NCBI GenBank assembly: GCA_949358305.1
Contig: OX442315.1
Coordinates: 19,308,427 to 19,372,426 of the forward strand
Origin: Strigamia acuminata
Lineage: Eukaryota > Arthropoda > Chilopoda > Geophilomorpha > Linotaeniidae
Length of the DNA stretch: 64,000 nt
Reading direction: 5' to 3'
Shown here: one piece after another, positions 13,485 to 25,427 of the stretch
Numbering within the stretch: position 1 is the first letter of the stretch
Layout of the letters: the number at the start of each line of letters is the position of its first letter
The notes under the pieces: generated by a model
Database searches by the model: none
What the model was told of the DNA's origin: nothing
What the model saw: the letters and a program-made list of their open reading frames with translations, nothing else
Made by a program: the position numbers and the translations under genes

Positions 13485-15086
13485 CGTTATTGCTTTTTAA
13501 TTCGACCTAAATTGCAATTGGCAACTGTCGCCATAATAGATTAAAAATTAGTGATTTTTATCAATAGAAGTGTATTTCCCCCTCGTTTTTTCCCGAAAAA
13601 TTCTTAGAGGGATAAAAACATTCTTTTCTCTTGTGGGTCATGTCTGCTGTTGCATTCTAAGCACAAGCGGGGAGGTCAACTTCTGTGCGTAATTGCAAAC
13701 AGAGGTGCAATTAAGTTGAAGAGTTTGGGGAGAAATGTAGCGTGAGTTAGCTCTAGTTTTTTCTTCCCCCTCCGTTAATTTTTTCTCTTTTCTTTTCTTT
13801 TATATGACCTGTAACAAGAAGTGGCATTTCATTAAGCTTAAGAAAGCATTAAGAATTAAGACTAGTTTTAACTAATAAATGTTGTCTGTGTGATCCCTAT
13901 TTGTGTTCCATTCGTCATCGTTAGTTCTTCTCTCATTCCTCGATATTATCATCAAAAAAAGTGAAATTGCCCAATTTGTGATAGCATCAAAAGTGCTCTA
14001 CTTTAAATGACCTTTAAAAGTTTCATTGGCTTAATGTACATTTTTTTTCTTCAAATTTTTGTTATCTTCAGGTAAAAGATACTTCCACTTAGATTTTTTT
14101 AATATTTTTTTTTTAATTTTATACTCCTGCTATTTGATTAAAATTCTAATTATTGCAAATGTTATTAATTTATCTGGTTTTTGCATAAATTTCCAATTAC
14201 GCCGTCTTTCTTCTTAGCTTGATTTATGATTACGGCCATAAAATATAATTTCAAAATATTACGTACTCCTCTCTAAGTTTATTTTTTAAACGAATCCTGG
14301 TGTGAAGAAAAACAAGATTTAATTCTATTAAAAACTTTTGTGCTTTTCCTCGCTGCGCAGATCTTTCATTATTTTTGCACAAGGCTGCCGTAATGGATGA
14401 TCTATAGCTTCTCCCACCGCCTGAATTCCAACCAACTTACACCCAGGGAAGGGACTGATTATGAAAAACTCACGATTTTACGCCTCTATAGCGTCGTTTT
14501 CAATTATTTGATGTGGATTCTGCATTTCTAATTGTATTTTATCATTTTACCATTCATAAACACCCCAAACTGAGACTGAAATCTTAGAAACCCATATTCC
14601 TGAATTGGTTGTAGAAGAAGACACCACGCACGACCCCCGTTACATTCATTTTGGTTCCTCCTTCCGCTCTTGCGTGACTCTTTCTTTGTCTGATAGGAAG
14701 ATCACGCGGTGTCCTTGTCGAAAGAGGGGCTCTGTCGCAACCTTTTCTCTGCAAAACTAGCTTTTAAAGCTGAACTCGGTGGAATAGGAGTGCAATCTGT
14801 CTTCTTTGTTGAGCACGTTCCATCTGGTACTTGGAACCCCATATTTCAAGTGCGTAGGGATGAACGTTCTCGCATTAGGAAAATGAAATTAAAACATGCA
14901 AAATTTACTACTTGTTTGAAGGTCTATTCATTTTAACTATAGTTATCTGCTTTGTGTGGTGGTCATCGGATAGCTCGAGTATGTTTAAGGTAAGGTGTCT
15001 GTTGTTGGTTTAATGACCAGATAACTGTGTAAATATAAATAAATTCGCTGTAGGTGAAGTGAAGACATGCATGTTTAGTTTATTCT

Positions 15087-15125
15087 AAAAAAAAAAAATA
15101 AAAAAAATAAAAAAAATAAAAAAAA
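15087..15125. repeat. A-rich tandem repeat, period about 8
   Basis: Successive units of seven to ten A separated by single T residues. This is low-complexity DNA with a T-run/A-run character similar to other tracts in the window. Confidence 0.8.
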
Positions 15126-18100
15126 GTTTTAATTGTGGGAGCTGTTATTGATCCAATTACCAATTACGCTACATTTATTAATGTTTTAATAATAGATTTG
15201 TGTTACATAGAGTAAGGCCATAAGGGTAAACTCGGACTATAATTTTCATTGGACGGTCACGGATAATTTTGCTTTATGGTTTATAGTCGTTTGAGTAAAG
15301 TGCATTTTTTTGCCAACTCAATTTTAGTCGATAATATTTTTCTATCACAAAAACGAAATGACGAAAGAGTAAAGAGGTGGGGTTGGCGAGTGAGTCCTTT
15401 GGAGATTGGTCGCTGTAAAAGTCATTCGTCTTCTTTTGTCAGCAGTGACGCTTTGTGGCGAAGCCTTCGCACGGCGTCACGGGGGTATTGGTGTTTTGGG
15501 GGCGCAAAGAACTCGTTCAAAAATTAATGCCTTTGTGTTGCAATAGTGGTCGGAGGTGAAAGGGATTCGTTTCCTATCGCTTTCTTGGACGTCTGAAGCC
15601 GCATTGTTTATATGGGGGCTTTGAACACACGATTGGTTCAATTTAGTTTCGGCTCCTGAGTGTTTTATTAGATTGAAAGCTTTTGTTTTCTTGCTCCAAA
15701 AACCCTCATCACGTTTGAAGGAAAGCTCATTTTAGCAACTGTGAAATAGAACAAACCGTCATCATTTTGCCTAGCTATCGTCGTAATTGATAGAGTTCAC
15801 TTTATCCCATCAACACTTGCAGTGAGTGCCAACATGGTCGTTCGATAATAATTTACACCTTTGAAAACATTTTTTCGTGCCGGTTACGTCACATTTTTCG
15901 TTGGCGACTCTTAGGTGTTAGATTCTAGATATTTATGGCCGAGACTCTGTCTAACTTATGACCTCAGCGATTCTCGTGCTTTATTCGGAAGGCCGAACGC
16001 CGCCCTTGCTACGCTTTCTTTTCCCGTCCCCGAAGCGAGTGTGGGCGAGTTAGCGCAAAATCACCTTGCCTCGCCCTTTTCACTTCTTTTTGTTGTCAAC
16101 CTTCCACCTTTAAAAATTTGCATTCAAAAGCCACATTTCTAAACCGCTAACGAAATATATTATTTTATTTTTTCTGTATAATCAGAAATTACGGCGCGTT
16201 TAATGTAATTTTAATAGATTTAAAAACCAACCGGTAGAAAATAAAATAATTATATTCCCATGTTTAGCATTTAAAAAAATTTTTTTTATCAAACATTAGT
16301 GCTGTTTAACTACAGGAGGCGAGGACATAAGGTCATCGGCTCATCACTCGACGCGTTTCGATCGTTGTTTTTCCAAGAGAAAGTCAGCAGAATGGGTAAA
16401 TGTAGCGATTGCTCTCGTTTACTCACCGGTCCTGTTAAATAAGTAGTGTTGAGGGAAGTCAGGCCATAAAATGTCTTCGTTGGAGAGTGGGGGAAAAAAA
16501 AGGCCTATGGATTTTAATCAGACCGGCATTTGAATAGGGACAATGGGTTTATGGTTGCAGGTCTTAGTGGGACCATCAAGAAGATTGCATTGCTCGCATC
16601 CCGGTCAGAGATGGGGTGGGTGTTTGCGGACGGGAAAAGAGTAAGGTGGTGAGCACGTACGAAGCTTCTAGTAGCTCCGACGCCTCATTATTCGTAGCGG
16701 AATCGGCAACCAGGGAATTTAAAAACAACATTGAACTAATCCGAGCATATCGAAATTTTCTTATCAGCTGCGTTCAGATAGACTCGCAAATCTTGAGCTG
16801 CTATTCTATGCATGTAATCGAATTTCAAATGTATTAGCACGCTTTGCACACACCAACCTAATTTAAAATCTTTTTCATTTAAACGAACATCCAGCAAGTC
16901 ATCGTTTAAAGTGGAAGGCAAAATATATTCGAAGAAAATAATTAAACTAATTGAATTTAAATAATATATACATATTTATGTACACTAAAACAAATTATTA
17001 CTAAATAATAACCGAAATAAATAATGCTACAAATCAAATTTCAATCAAACTAGAAGATAATTTTTTTTTTGTAATTATGACAAAAGTTTTTTTTATCATC
17101 TGTACAAAACGTCAACACAAAACCTTTATAACTCACAATCAAGACACAAAATATACATACAATAACTTTAAAAATATCTGTTTTTTTTTTTACCTGAAAA
17201 CCTTTAGCTCTACTTACAGCAAATTGATTCAAACTAATTCTTGCAAGACGCTCGAGCTAACTGCTACTTAAACAACATAACAGCCTCTTAAAAACCTAGT
17301 CTTGCCCTATTTATGAGCTCGATTAGCAGTCGTTGTCTTTTTTTCCTAGCCTCACTTTTCATTCACCATTTTACATGTTTTCTCACACCATTAAAGAACC
17401 AATGAGGCAGTTTAAGTTATATACACACACAATATAAATTGGATTCAGTTCAGAGGCCAAATAATTATCTGCTATTTATAACATGCCGCCTTAAATTAGC
17501 TAATCCAACTGGCATATTTAAAGAGTAAATTCGTTGTGATTTGATCACCGAGTTGAAACTGCCAAAACTAAACCATAAATTTTATACAATTTTTTTTTTA
17601 AAGAAACAAAAAAAGTTTCCAACTAAACATTGCTTTTACGTGTTTGTGGCGGCAGAAACGGCTAAAAAAAATGAAAACCAGTCACCAATCAACTAGGGTT
17701 AGGCGTTTTTCACACAAGGACTAACGAGTTAAGTCCTTGTTTATATTTAAATGTTTGTGTTGAATAAGTTGGGTTTGGAATCAGTCCATCAGCTATAAAT
17801 CAAAAGTCTTATTTTGATATATGGTTCGAGCTCCAACATCGAACAATGAATTTTTTTTCCCCTGTAAGATTAAAAACGAAGACAAGTTCGAAATCTTTTC
17901 GTTCTTTCCTTTCTAATCTGCTGGAAGTTTCCTCTTGTTTTCGTTTTTCTGTTGGCATTTTGGGTTTAAAAAGAAAAACGAAGAAGCCAAATCCACAGCT
18001 GCTTTGTGTAACTGGATTTTTTTTTGGTGGCCCCAGGGTTAGTGCAGACGGGGTGGTAACCCAACTGGAGTCTTTCCCCCCCACCTAATTCCTTCCTCCC

Positions 18101-19671
18101 CATCTCTCTTGCTCATTCGCTGGTATTGGTTGGATTGAAACTGCATGGAATTTTTCTCGTGATGAGTGCTCCGATGCTTAAGGAAGGCTTAAGCCATATA
18201 GTTATTTTGTTTTCGGACATCGGGTGTTTCTTTCTCGCGCTAGACGATGTGCTTAGGAAGAGGAGGAGGAGGAGGAGAAGGAAGGGCTGGCATGCAGCGA
18301 GCTGCATAATGCGCTGTTGCAGGCCGGGTATTGAGAGCAGCTTGACAGGCCCGGCCCCGAGTCTTTAGGGCACAGCTGTGATTCATCGTCTCTACCCCGT
18401 CCTCCTCCTTCCTCTCCGGGTTGCAACAGGGGACGGTGACAAGCATTTACGTAAATGGCCGCACTGTGCTGTCATGGCGACTTCAGAAACCGTCTCGCTT
18501 GGCTTCATTCGTAACGAATGACAAAAACAAAAAAGAGGGTTGAAAAAATGAAATTAGAGTATTTTAAAATAGAAAAGTATTAAGTTTTGTCTCGAAAATT
18601 AAAGAACATTTGGGTTGTGTTGTTAGAGAAGGGAAAAAATTGAAGAAAGAAAAATAAACAAACATGGGGGGTGTAGTCTTTTGACAATATTTTGTGTTGT
18701 TTAGCTGAATTTGCATTTTTTTGTTCGGGTATACCGAGCGAAGGAACGGAGGTTGCCGTCACAATTCACACGTGCAGTGAGCTCTCGCTTCGGAAATAAC
18801 CGTTAAATGATTGCTCTGGAAATCGCCCACGTTTTCCATGTTGTTCCGCGCGCCATCAGACAAACAGCTAAACATCATAAAACAAGGCAATAAACCGTTT
18901 AAGTGATTTTGGAGGTCGTTGAAGCCGGAAGGGAGTTCAGAAGGAACAATCAATTTACAACATTGCATGCAGAGAGAAAAGTGGGTTTGAGCAGGAGGGC
19001 GGTTAAGGAAGGGGTTGCCCACTCTTACGGCCGATGAGTCAATCACCGAAGCAACAGGTACGACGGAAATCTCACACTGACTTCCTGTATCTCGGGAGAG
19101 CGACATTTTTTAGACAAAGCACGTTCTTGAGTTCTCGACTAGCGAAAGAGTTCCTCGGGGACTTTTGCAAGTGCGTGATAACGACCAAACGAGGGAAGAT
19201 GGCACTGGAGGAAGGAAAAATCAGTTGAGATCCACAACAAGTGAATTAAATTTGATGGGAAAGAGAGTGTGTTTATATGGAGGAAGGTACATAAGGTGAG
19301 ATTGCTTCGTGCTTATCTTCATTTCAAGTAATTGATTTATTCTTTAATGATGGAACTCTTTGGGAATTGAGACTTGGGCTACACTTTCTAACTTTATCTG
19401 CACACGCTTTAAGCTGAGCGATTCTAAATGAATGCAAGTGTGATTTCTTAATTTTTTCTTTCTTGTTTTAACCCACTTTATGTATGAATTATAAATTAAA
19501 TGCCTTTTTGCTTTTACGCGTGGTATGTAAGTGAAATGGAAAAAAAACGAAAAAAAGTTGCTTTTATCTTTGAGATCCTAATACCAACTAACCATCTAAT
19601 AAGACCAGTTTTCTCCGCAGAAATTCCTGCGTCAGACTAGTTTTTCCCCTCACAGCTTAGTATGAAACAGC

Positions 19672-19730
19672 TGCTTATGCGTGACATAAGCACAGACCCA
19701 TTAGCACAGGGCTCGATTAAAAGTAATCGA
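19672..19730. repeat. Two adjacent perfect hairpins; second is a homeodomain palindrome
   Basis: The first hairpin is TGCTTATG (19672-19679), a five-base loop, then CATAAGCA (19685-19692). The second is TCGATTA (19713-19719), a four-base loop (AAAG), then TAATCGA (19724-19730). The second places ATTA and TAAT cores in mirror orientation, as in sites bound by homeodomain dimers. The pairing is read directly from the sequence; binding is inference. Confidence 0.6.
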
Positions 19731-20737
19731 ATTTGATCTCATATTTTGATTACGATAAAAGTTTAGATGAGATTCTCGAGTAAACAGAAGATTGATGGTC
19801 TTTAATTTTGCTCAAGTTTGTACAGCTTAAAAATAATTTGCTTCAACATCCTTGTTCAAAGATGAATGACTATTTTTTTTCTTCCTTTCTCCATTTAGTG
19901 ATTAAAATTTGTCATTATTTCATTGTCCCTATCAGTTTGGATAAAGATTATACGAACCAATTTAACTTCTTTCCTTGTTAGTCGTTTTCGGAGAGGGTTT
20001 GTGAGGTCCCTTCTTTTTTATTATGGCAATCATCCATTTGTTATTAAAGAATCTTAACTCATGTGTGTTTGTACAAGTGTACAGACAAATAGGGTATTTT
20101 GTTTTTATAACAATAAATAAATATTTCACGAAATCATTTAGATTTAACTTTTCACACATGTACACCAACATAACTAAAATTGAAAACAAATTTAAAATTT
20201 TCAAATAGGTAACTAATAAATTTACTATTTTTCTCGTCTTTTTACAAAAACTAATTTTGTTTTCAGTTTGATAATGACCAATACATACATATTTTTTCAA
20301 ATGTTCTTCTATTATCTTGTGATTCGGAAACAATTGCCATCGAAATGTAAATTTAACGAATGATTAATGAAGATTTTATACAATATAAAAATGTAAAAAT
20401 ATAAAAAGTGTGAGTGTAACCACAGCCCTATGCGATTTTTTTTTATTATTAATCTCTCAAAGAGTATGCATGTTATTTATTACACTGGTTACAGGTAATA
20501 GAAAGTGAACAAGTGTAGACCTATTGCGTGTTGAAGTCTCCACACGTGCTTATGTTTAAAAGAGTGCGATGAATTATTGTGACAACACAACGATGCAAAT
20601 GGCTATCACAGTATCGCCGGCAGAGAACCGACTGACGCCGAACAAACAAGTTGCTATCTCAGCCATGATGTAGGAATAGGATCGTAAGCGCAAATCATTC
20701 ACGTAAGAAATTTGAAGACAACACATTGCTTTATTTA

Positions 20738-20795
20738 TTCGAGTGAAGAGGATAAAATTAAAAGAAGGAAGTCAATTTATTTTCGAGTGAAGAGG
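20738..20795. repeat. 14-bp direct repeat with 44-bp spacing
   Basis: TTCGAGTGAAGAGG occurs exactly at 20738-20751 and again at 20782-20795, each preceded by a TTATTT-like stretch. It may be a local duplication or paired protein-binding sites. No target-site duplication or flanking gene was seen. Confidence 0.7.
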
Positions 20796-22159
20796 CCTTG
20801 CGGCTTGGTGGAGGATGTGGAATTACTGCAACTTTGAGCATGCTTCCGATGGAACGACCTTAGCCTCATTTTATCTCGAGCTTAATTGTGCGTTCAATTC
20901 GATGGCTTATAAAGTAAGAAGTGATGAATCCCAATTTTCTTTGCTTTCTTAACAACACGCACGGCGCATCGACTCAACATGGCGAAAAAATATTGTCCTA
21001 ACCTTGACTTGTCACCAGAACACAGTTGCGACTACTCGTCACCGTTGTTATTTTTTTTAAGCTGTACTTTATTTTTTTTTTCGAAAGAGACATGCATAAA
21101 GGTAGTATTTACCTGTCTACAAGTTGGAGAAAATGTATGGTCGATTCGTTGACTTGATGATGGCCGACTTTTCTACATTTATGTGCCTAGCGCCGTCAAT
21201 TTAACTCGAGCCGCGACTAGTTTATCATTTCCAAGATGGAGGAGAGACCGGGTCTCAAACAAATCGTCTTGTTTCGCAGCAGTGTGCTATATGTCGAGCG
21301 GTAAGGGGAAGAAAACGGCTCGAGGGAAATGTAATGACAACTACTAAAAAATTCATGTGCGACTGATTGGATATACTTACTCGACCATTGCAAGGTGAAA
21401 GTGTGAGGATTATGCAGTGCCGTTGGGAAAATGTTTCGCACAGACGACTGACTCTATTTGCAGCAATGACAAAAAAAAGGAAAAAATAAAGGACAATAAG
21501 TTTGAAATTAATGATGGAAGACATGATTTTTCATCAGCCTCCGACATTAAGTGGAAGTCGAGGTTGGAAGCAGCGCATCGACTCGAGAGGTTTTACGATG
21601 GATGCCTAGTGGACTTCTCACACCCCTTGCTCAACTAACCCAGTGTAACGTGTCGACATTCAGCCGTTCTCATCGTTTCGAGTATACGAAAAGTAGCATG
21701 TGTGCGTGTGTTCGATAATTGCGTTTTCGATTGATCGAGCTGAACGTGTGAGAGTACAAGCAAGCGCACACTTAATAGAGACATTTTCGGGCACCCAACA
21801 CACCACCGTAGTACATGCAAACACTGGAGAGCAATGAATCCTGGCAATTTGATTCGCTGCCGGTTGGGTCACGTGATCAACCCAAAGCTCTCTCTAGGCC
21901 TGTACGAAAAAATATTTGCACCTCAAGAGTTGGATATGCTTTGGAAACTGTGACTAGGATTTTATCTTTATATGAAGGTAGGTAAGGGAGCGCTCGGCCC
22001 ATTTCTTACAACATATTTTGGATTGGGATGTACCCCTTTGGTTTCTTCGTTGATTGGGTGCCTTCTACAGCCACCACAATGCACATAACGTGAGGTAATT
22101 TTGCTAATTTATGGGCAATTATAACTGTCCAAATCCTCTCTCATGGTGACCGGGGTCAG

Positions 22160-22549
22160 AGTCTTAGATGCAGCGTATAAACGTCGTCGTAAACTATCCG
22201 TCGTAAGGGTGGGGAAGGAGAAGGAAGGGGCCGGCATTCAAGTAATTTTCAAAGTCGGGACACGTGCCGTCGTCATAAAGAAAGATTTACATGCGTGATA
22301 AAACGATGGAGCTGCGCGACGGAGGCAGCAGCATCGGTGGCGGCCACCGACGCCTCGCCCTCTGCCGTAGGCTGCCGCACGCGACCGTTGGTGTTCGTGA
22401 TGATGATGGTAATGTCGGCTTACGACGTTGGCGACCAGCGATTCCTGGTGATCGTCATTGCTTGGCGAATTTGTGGCTACGGTCACTGCGCTCAGAATGG
22501 CACCGAGGTCGTCATTTGGGGCTTTGTGGCACCACCGTCGTAAGTTATG
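22160..22549 (+). other. GC-rich block ending in tandem splice donors; possible 5' non-coding exon
   Basis: This block is richer in G and C than its surroundings and ends in two strong donor-like sequences: GTAAGT at 22540 and GTAAGTAT at 22550. Its open frames overlap on both strands and look like no known protein, so if it is transcribed it is more likely 5' UTR than coding. It lies about 2.9 kb upstream of the Antp ATG. Arthropod Antp genes often have upstream non-coding exons and more than one promoter. The 5' limit given is arbitrary and no clear TATA or initiator was found. Confidence 0.25.
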
Positions 22550-24929
22550 GTAAGTATTTTTCGAGTAGAACCTAATCGTGAGTTAAAGCGCACAGCAAAA
22601 ACATTTTTCAAACGAATCAAATTTTGTCCATCATCATCGATTTCTTGTTTACGAGTTTTCTTCGGAACATGCTAAATATAATTTTTATAAGGGGAAAAAA
22701 CGATAATTTTTGAAAAAAAGTAGAGCGATCAATTTATGAATTTCTATTTTATTTATTTATTTATTATTATTACATTACCGGTGCTCTGTTTCTAATTTGA
22801 TGATTCGGTGCATGGACACATTTATTTTCAAGTTTACACGTAATAATTAATTGCCCATTCTCCTTATCATATGTAATCTGCACGTATCGAAACCATTAGT
22901 TGCACTCTCGGAAGCTGTTAGACTTTTCTTGATGAGGCCTCGCCCACCTCCTTGACACTAACTGCAACAGACGAAATATGAAAGCTGGTTAAAGTCACAT
23001 CGCTAACACAGAGCAATCGAGCACCGCGCTACACAATCGCAGCCATCAACAAAATTGAGGAATTTTTACGAGGTGTTATGGCATGAGCGAATGATTACAT
23101 TCAACCCTGTTTTACGAGTGAGTACCCGATACTTGTTTTTAAGTATCAAGACTCACTTAAAGTCTTTTTTTTCTCGAAAAAGAAATATATATTTCCGAGT
23201 CGACCCATTTTCTATCAAAAATAGAAGCGCTATTTTACCGCTATACGGGTATCTCGCGAGAAATTTTAAAAATAATTTGGCTAAAATTAAGTATACTAGT
23301 TTCTTGAGTGAGGAATAAATAAATAAATATCGAATTGGTTTTGTAAACTTACAGTTTCCTTGTTTTAGCTGCGTAAATCCGACTTACTGTTGTTGAATGT
23401 GAAAAGGAAAAAAATGCCGCCGATCGAGTTTTGCACTTGATTCAGCAGTTTGTGCGATGAGAAAAAGGGTGAAGCTTTCTTTGGTCAAGTCACACATTCG
23501 TGTGGTTGGGCGTTTCACGGGGTAAACAAGGATCTTTCACGGGTCTTTTAAAAATGTGGCTCAGCCCACAAATAGCTACGTTCGGTGGTGTAAGCGCCGA
23601 CCCCAGGCAATGCCACTTTCCCCTTTTACGACTCATTCTTTTCTGTGTCTTTTCTTGAGTTATCTCTCCCTCTGTCAAAGCATAACCCGAAGGGGTTTTA
23701 TTGTAAGTCACTACAGGAGGGATCAGTCTGCAATAGATTACATCACAAGTCGTGGACTTTCCGGCATTTTTACAAGCCCCTTCTAGCCATTGAATTGGCG
23801 AGTTAAAAAGGATGCTCCCTGGCTAGTTATAATTGCCCTTGCTCACAATGGTTGTTGGACTGGTCACCGTGAAAGAGGTTTTGGGATTTGGAGAAATGTT
23901 TTTCTCGAGTCAAGTCAGCGCACTTGATGAGTATTTACATCCCGTGGGATCTTTTCGAATGCTTTTAGACAATTGTATTCACCCTCCAACAAATGCACAA
24001 ATGTGTAATTGTACAGAGTAAGTGATATATTGCGTAATTTGTGCTAGGCGCGCATCAGCTGAACGGTTTGTTTATGTTTATTATGTGCATTGTGTGGCTA
24101 AAGAAGTCGATGGGGGCGGCGAAATAATGCAAAATTACGTCCGAAACGCATTTATGAGGTGTGCACTGCTTAAAGCTTGGCTTCTTGATACATAAGGAAA
24201 ATAATGATAATAATAAGGAAGAGCAGTATTGTACCAGAACTAATTGGATGACTCTTGTTTAACAGAGGCGGGAAAAATCACTTCCTTTCCAGCCTAAGAA
24301 AAAATTTTCAAAACAAGAAGTCACGCAACAGTGCCACTTCCTTCCAGTCATCCATTTTGTTTAGCACCTGGGCCCTACGTTTGCCCTCTGTTTGCTGTCA
24401 GTCGAGCTTTGCCTCTTTGTTTGTGGCCGTAACTCGTAAAGATGCAACATTGCTCACAGGGGGCCCTACACTTTAAGAGCCGTGAGGCGTTTTAGATGCC
24501 CATCAAATTTGTAGACACTAAACTCGAATTTCCGGGTCTATTTCTGACCAAACTTATTTATTATTTACACTTAAATTGGCATTAAAAATAGATAATCAGA
24601 TAGAAATTTTTTTTTTCAAAAAAATAATGTCTTATGGTCGCACGCTCGACTTAATGTTGATTCCGACATTATAAAATTGCTCAAATTGAGTGCCAACTTG
24701 CTCTTGCCGAGTGGCATGACGCATAAATATCGTTTCGCTCTTGTACAAAGTGACAATGTGACAATCTGATATTATTTCATTTTGAGATTGTGTTGCACAT
24801 TAAAAACATTTATTTTTTTTAGAATAATTTTTAAAAAAAAAAATTAAAAAACCAATTTGTTAGCCAGATTGCAGAATGAGCAATTTAGACAAATGTTAAT
24901 TACTTGTAACACGGCTCAGGTGTGGAAAG
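22550..24929. other. Non-coding stretch between possible leader blocks
   Basis: Mostly AT-rich sequence with a TTTA microsatellite near 22747-22771 and an AATA repeat near 23317. A 58-codon open frame (ATG at 23848) overlaps a donor-like GTAAGTGA at 24018-24025. It resembles no known family and I do not call it a gene. A second GC-richer patch lies at 24255-24475. Confidence 0.5.
22747..22771. repeat. TTTA/TTA microsatellite
   Basis: Tandem TTTA units grade into TTA units. Similar TTTA repeats recur near 23317, 30121 and 47811. Confidence 0.8.
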
Positions 24930-25427
24930 AATGGGATAAAGCGATACTTAATATGATGGTTATGGTAGTCTGCCACGCGCTTGTGGAGGCCATGTTTTGA
25001 ATGCCAGTGAAACAAAACCGGGCATGACAGCCCATCCAATGGGCTCGGCGAATGGGATGGGGTCGCCTCCCCTTAGCAGGCGCTACCCCTCGAGGTCCTC
25101 CCGAATGGGACTCGCGCCAGCCAATCGTGTTATTATTTGGATGAAACTGGCTGATAAGCGCTATCTGTTCAGAAAGTAGTGATTGCTTTCTTCATTTTTT
25201 TCCAAATATTTGTTCGTGTCTTTAACACGAGACTCCTGCGACGATTACTTATCTAATTCCGTGTCACGTTGAACTTTTCTAGGCGCGGATGCAAGCTGCG
25301 CTGCTATTGGTGGTTCTCCCGTGCCCCCGTCTGAGTCAGTCTTATTGCGACTGCGCAATAGATTTAAGTTCAAACATCGTCTGCCTTAGTGTGATCCCAC
25401 ATTTAAATAGCCACAAATCATCGTAGC
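24930..25427 (+). promoter_or_regulatory. Antp proximal upstream region / probable 5' leader
   Basis: GC-rich sequence directly upstream of the Antp start. It contains an acceptor-like site, a pyrimidine-rich run ending in AG at 25281-25282 with a CTAAT branch-like motif at 25253-25257, and another possible acceptor ending at 25080. TCAGTC at 25336-25341 resembles the arthropod initiator, but I see no TATA box at the expected distance and no correctly spaced DPE. It is therefore unclear whether transcripts start here or are spliced in from upstream. A CCAAT-like element lies near 25120. An in-frame TAA at 25404-25406 rules out N-terminal extension of Antp from further upstream. Confidence 0.4.
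25289..25426 (+). CDS. Upstream ORF (45 codons) abutting the Antp start
   Basis: An ATG at 25289 opens a 45-codon frame that stops with TAG at 25424-25426, one base before the Antp ATG at 25428. The predicted peptide begins with a hydrophobic run (MQAALLLVVLP) and contains four cysteines, with no family resemblance. The ATG lies just inside the exon that would begin at the acceptor after 25282, so only leaders starting or spliced upstream of it would carry the uORF. A start at the initiator-like site near 25338 would skip it. If present it should reduce or condition Antp translation. Coding of a stable peptide is not implied. Confidence 0.3.
   Translation: MQAALLLVVLPCPRLSQSYCDCAIDLSSNIVCLSVIPHLNSHKSS

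Larger units (their letters stand above)
8910..22159. other. Upstream non-coding region, proximal part
   Basis: No convincing gene is visible. The stretch holds a purine tract (about 9709-9752), long T and A runs (12498-12529), a bulged hairpin (13450-13484), an A-rich period-8 repeat (15087-15125), a CRE-like TTACGTCA (15884-15891), a GAGGA repeat (about 18255-18280), twin hairpins (19672-19730) and a 14-bp direct repeat (20738-20795). GC-richer blocks at 15.4-16.1 kb, 18.2-18.5 kb and 21.1-21.9 kb could be enhancers. The open frames in them lack splice or start context. Confidence 0.6.

Noticed and set aside
23848-24021. 58-codon open frame overlapping a GTAAGT donor upstream of Antp
   Set aside because: No family resemblance and no acceptor or promoter evidence. 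It could be leader sequence but is unsupported as coding.
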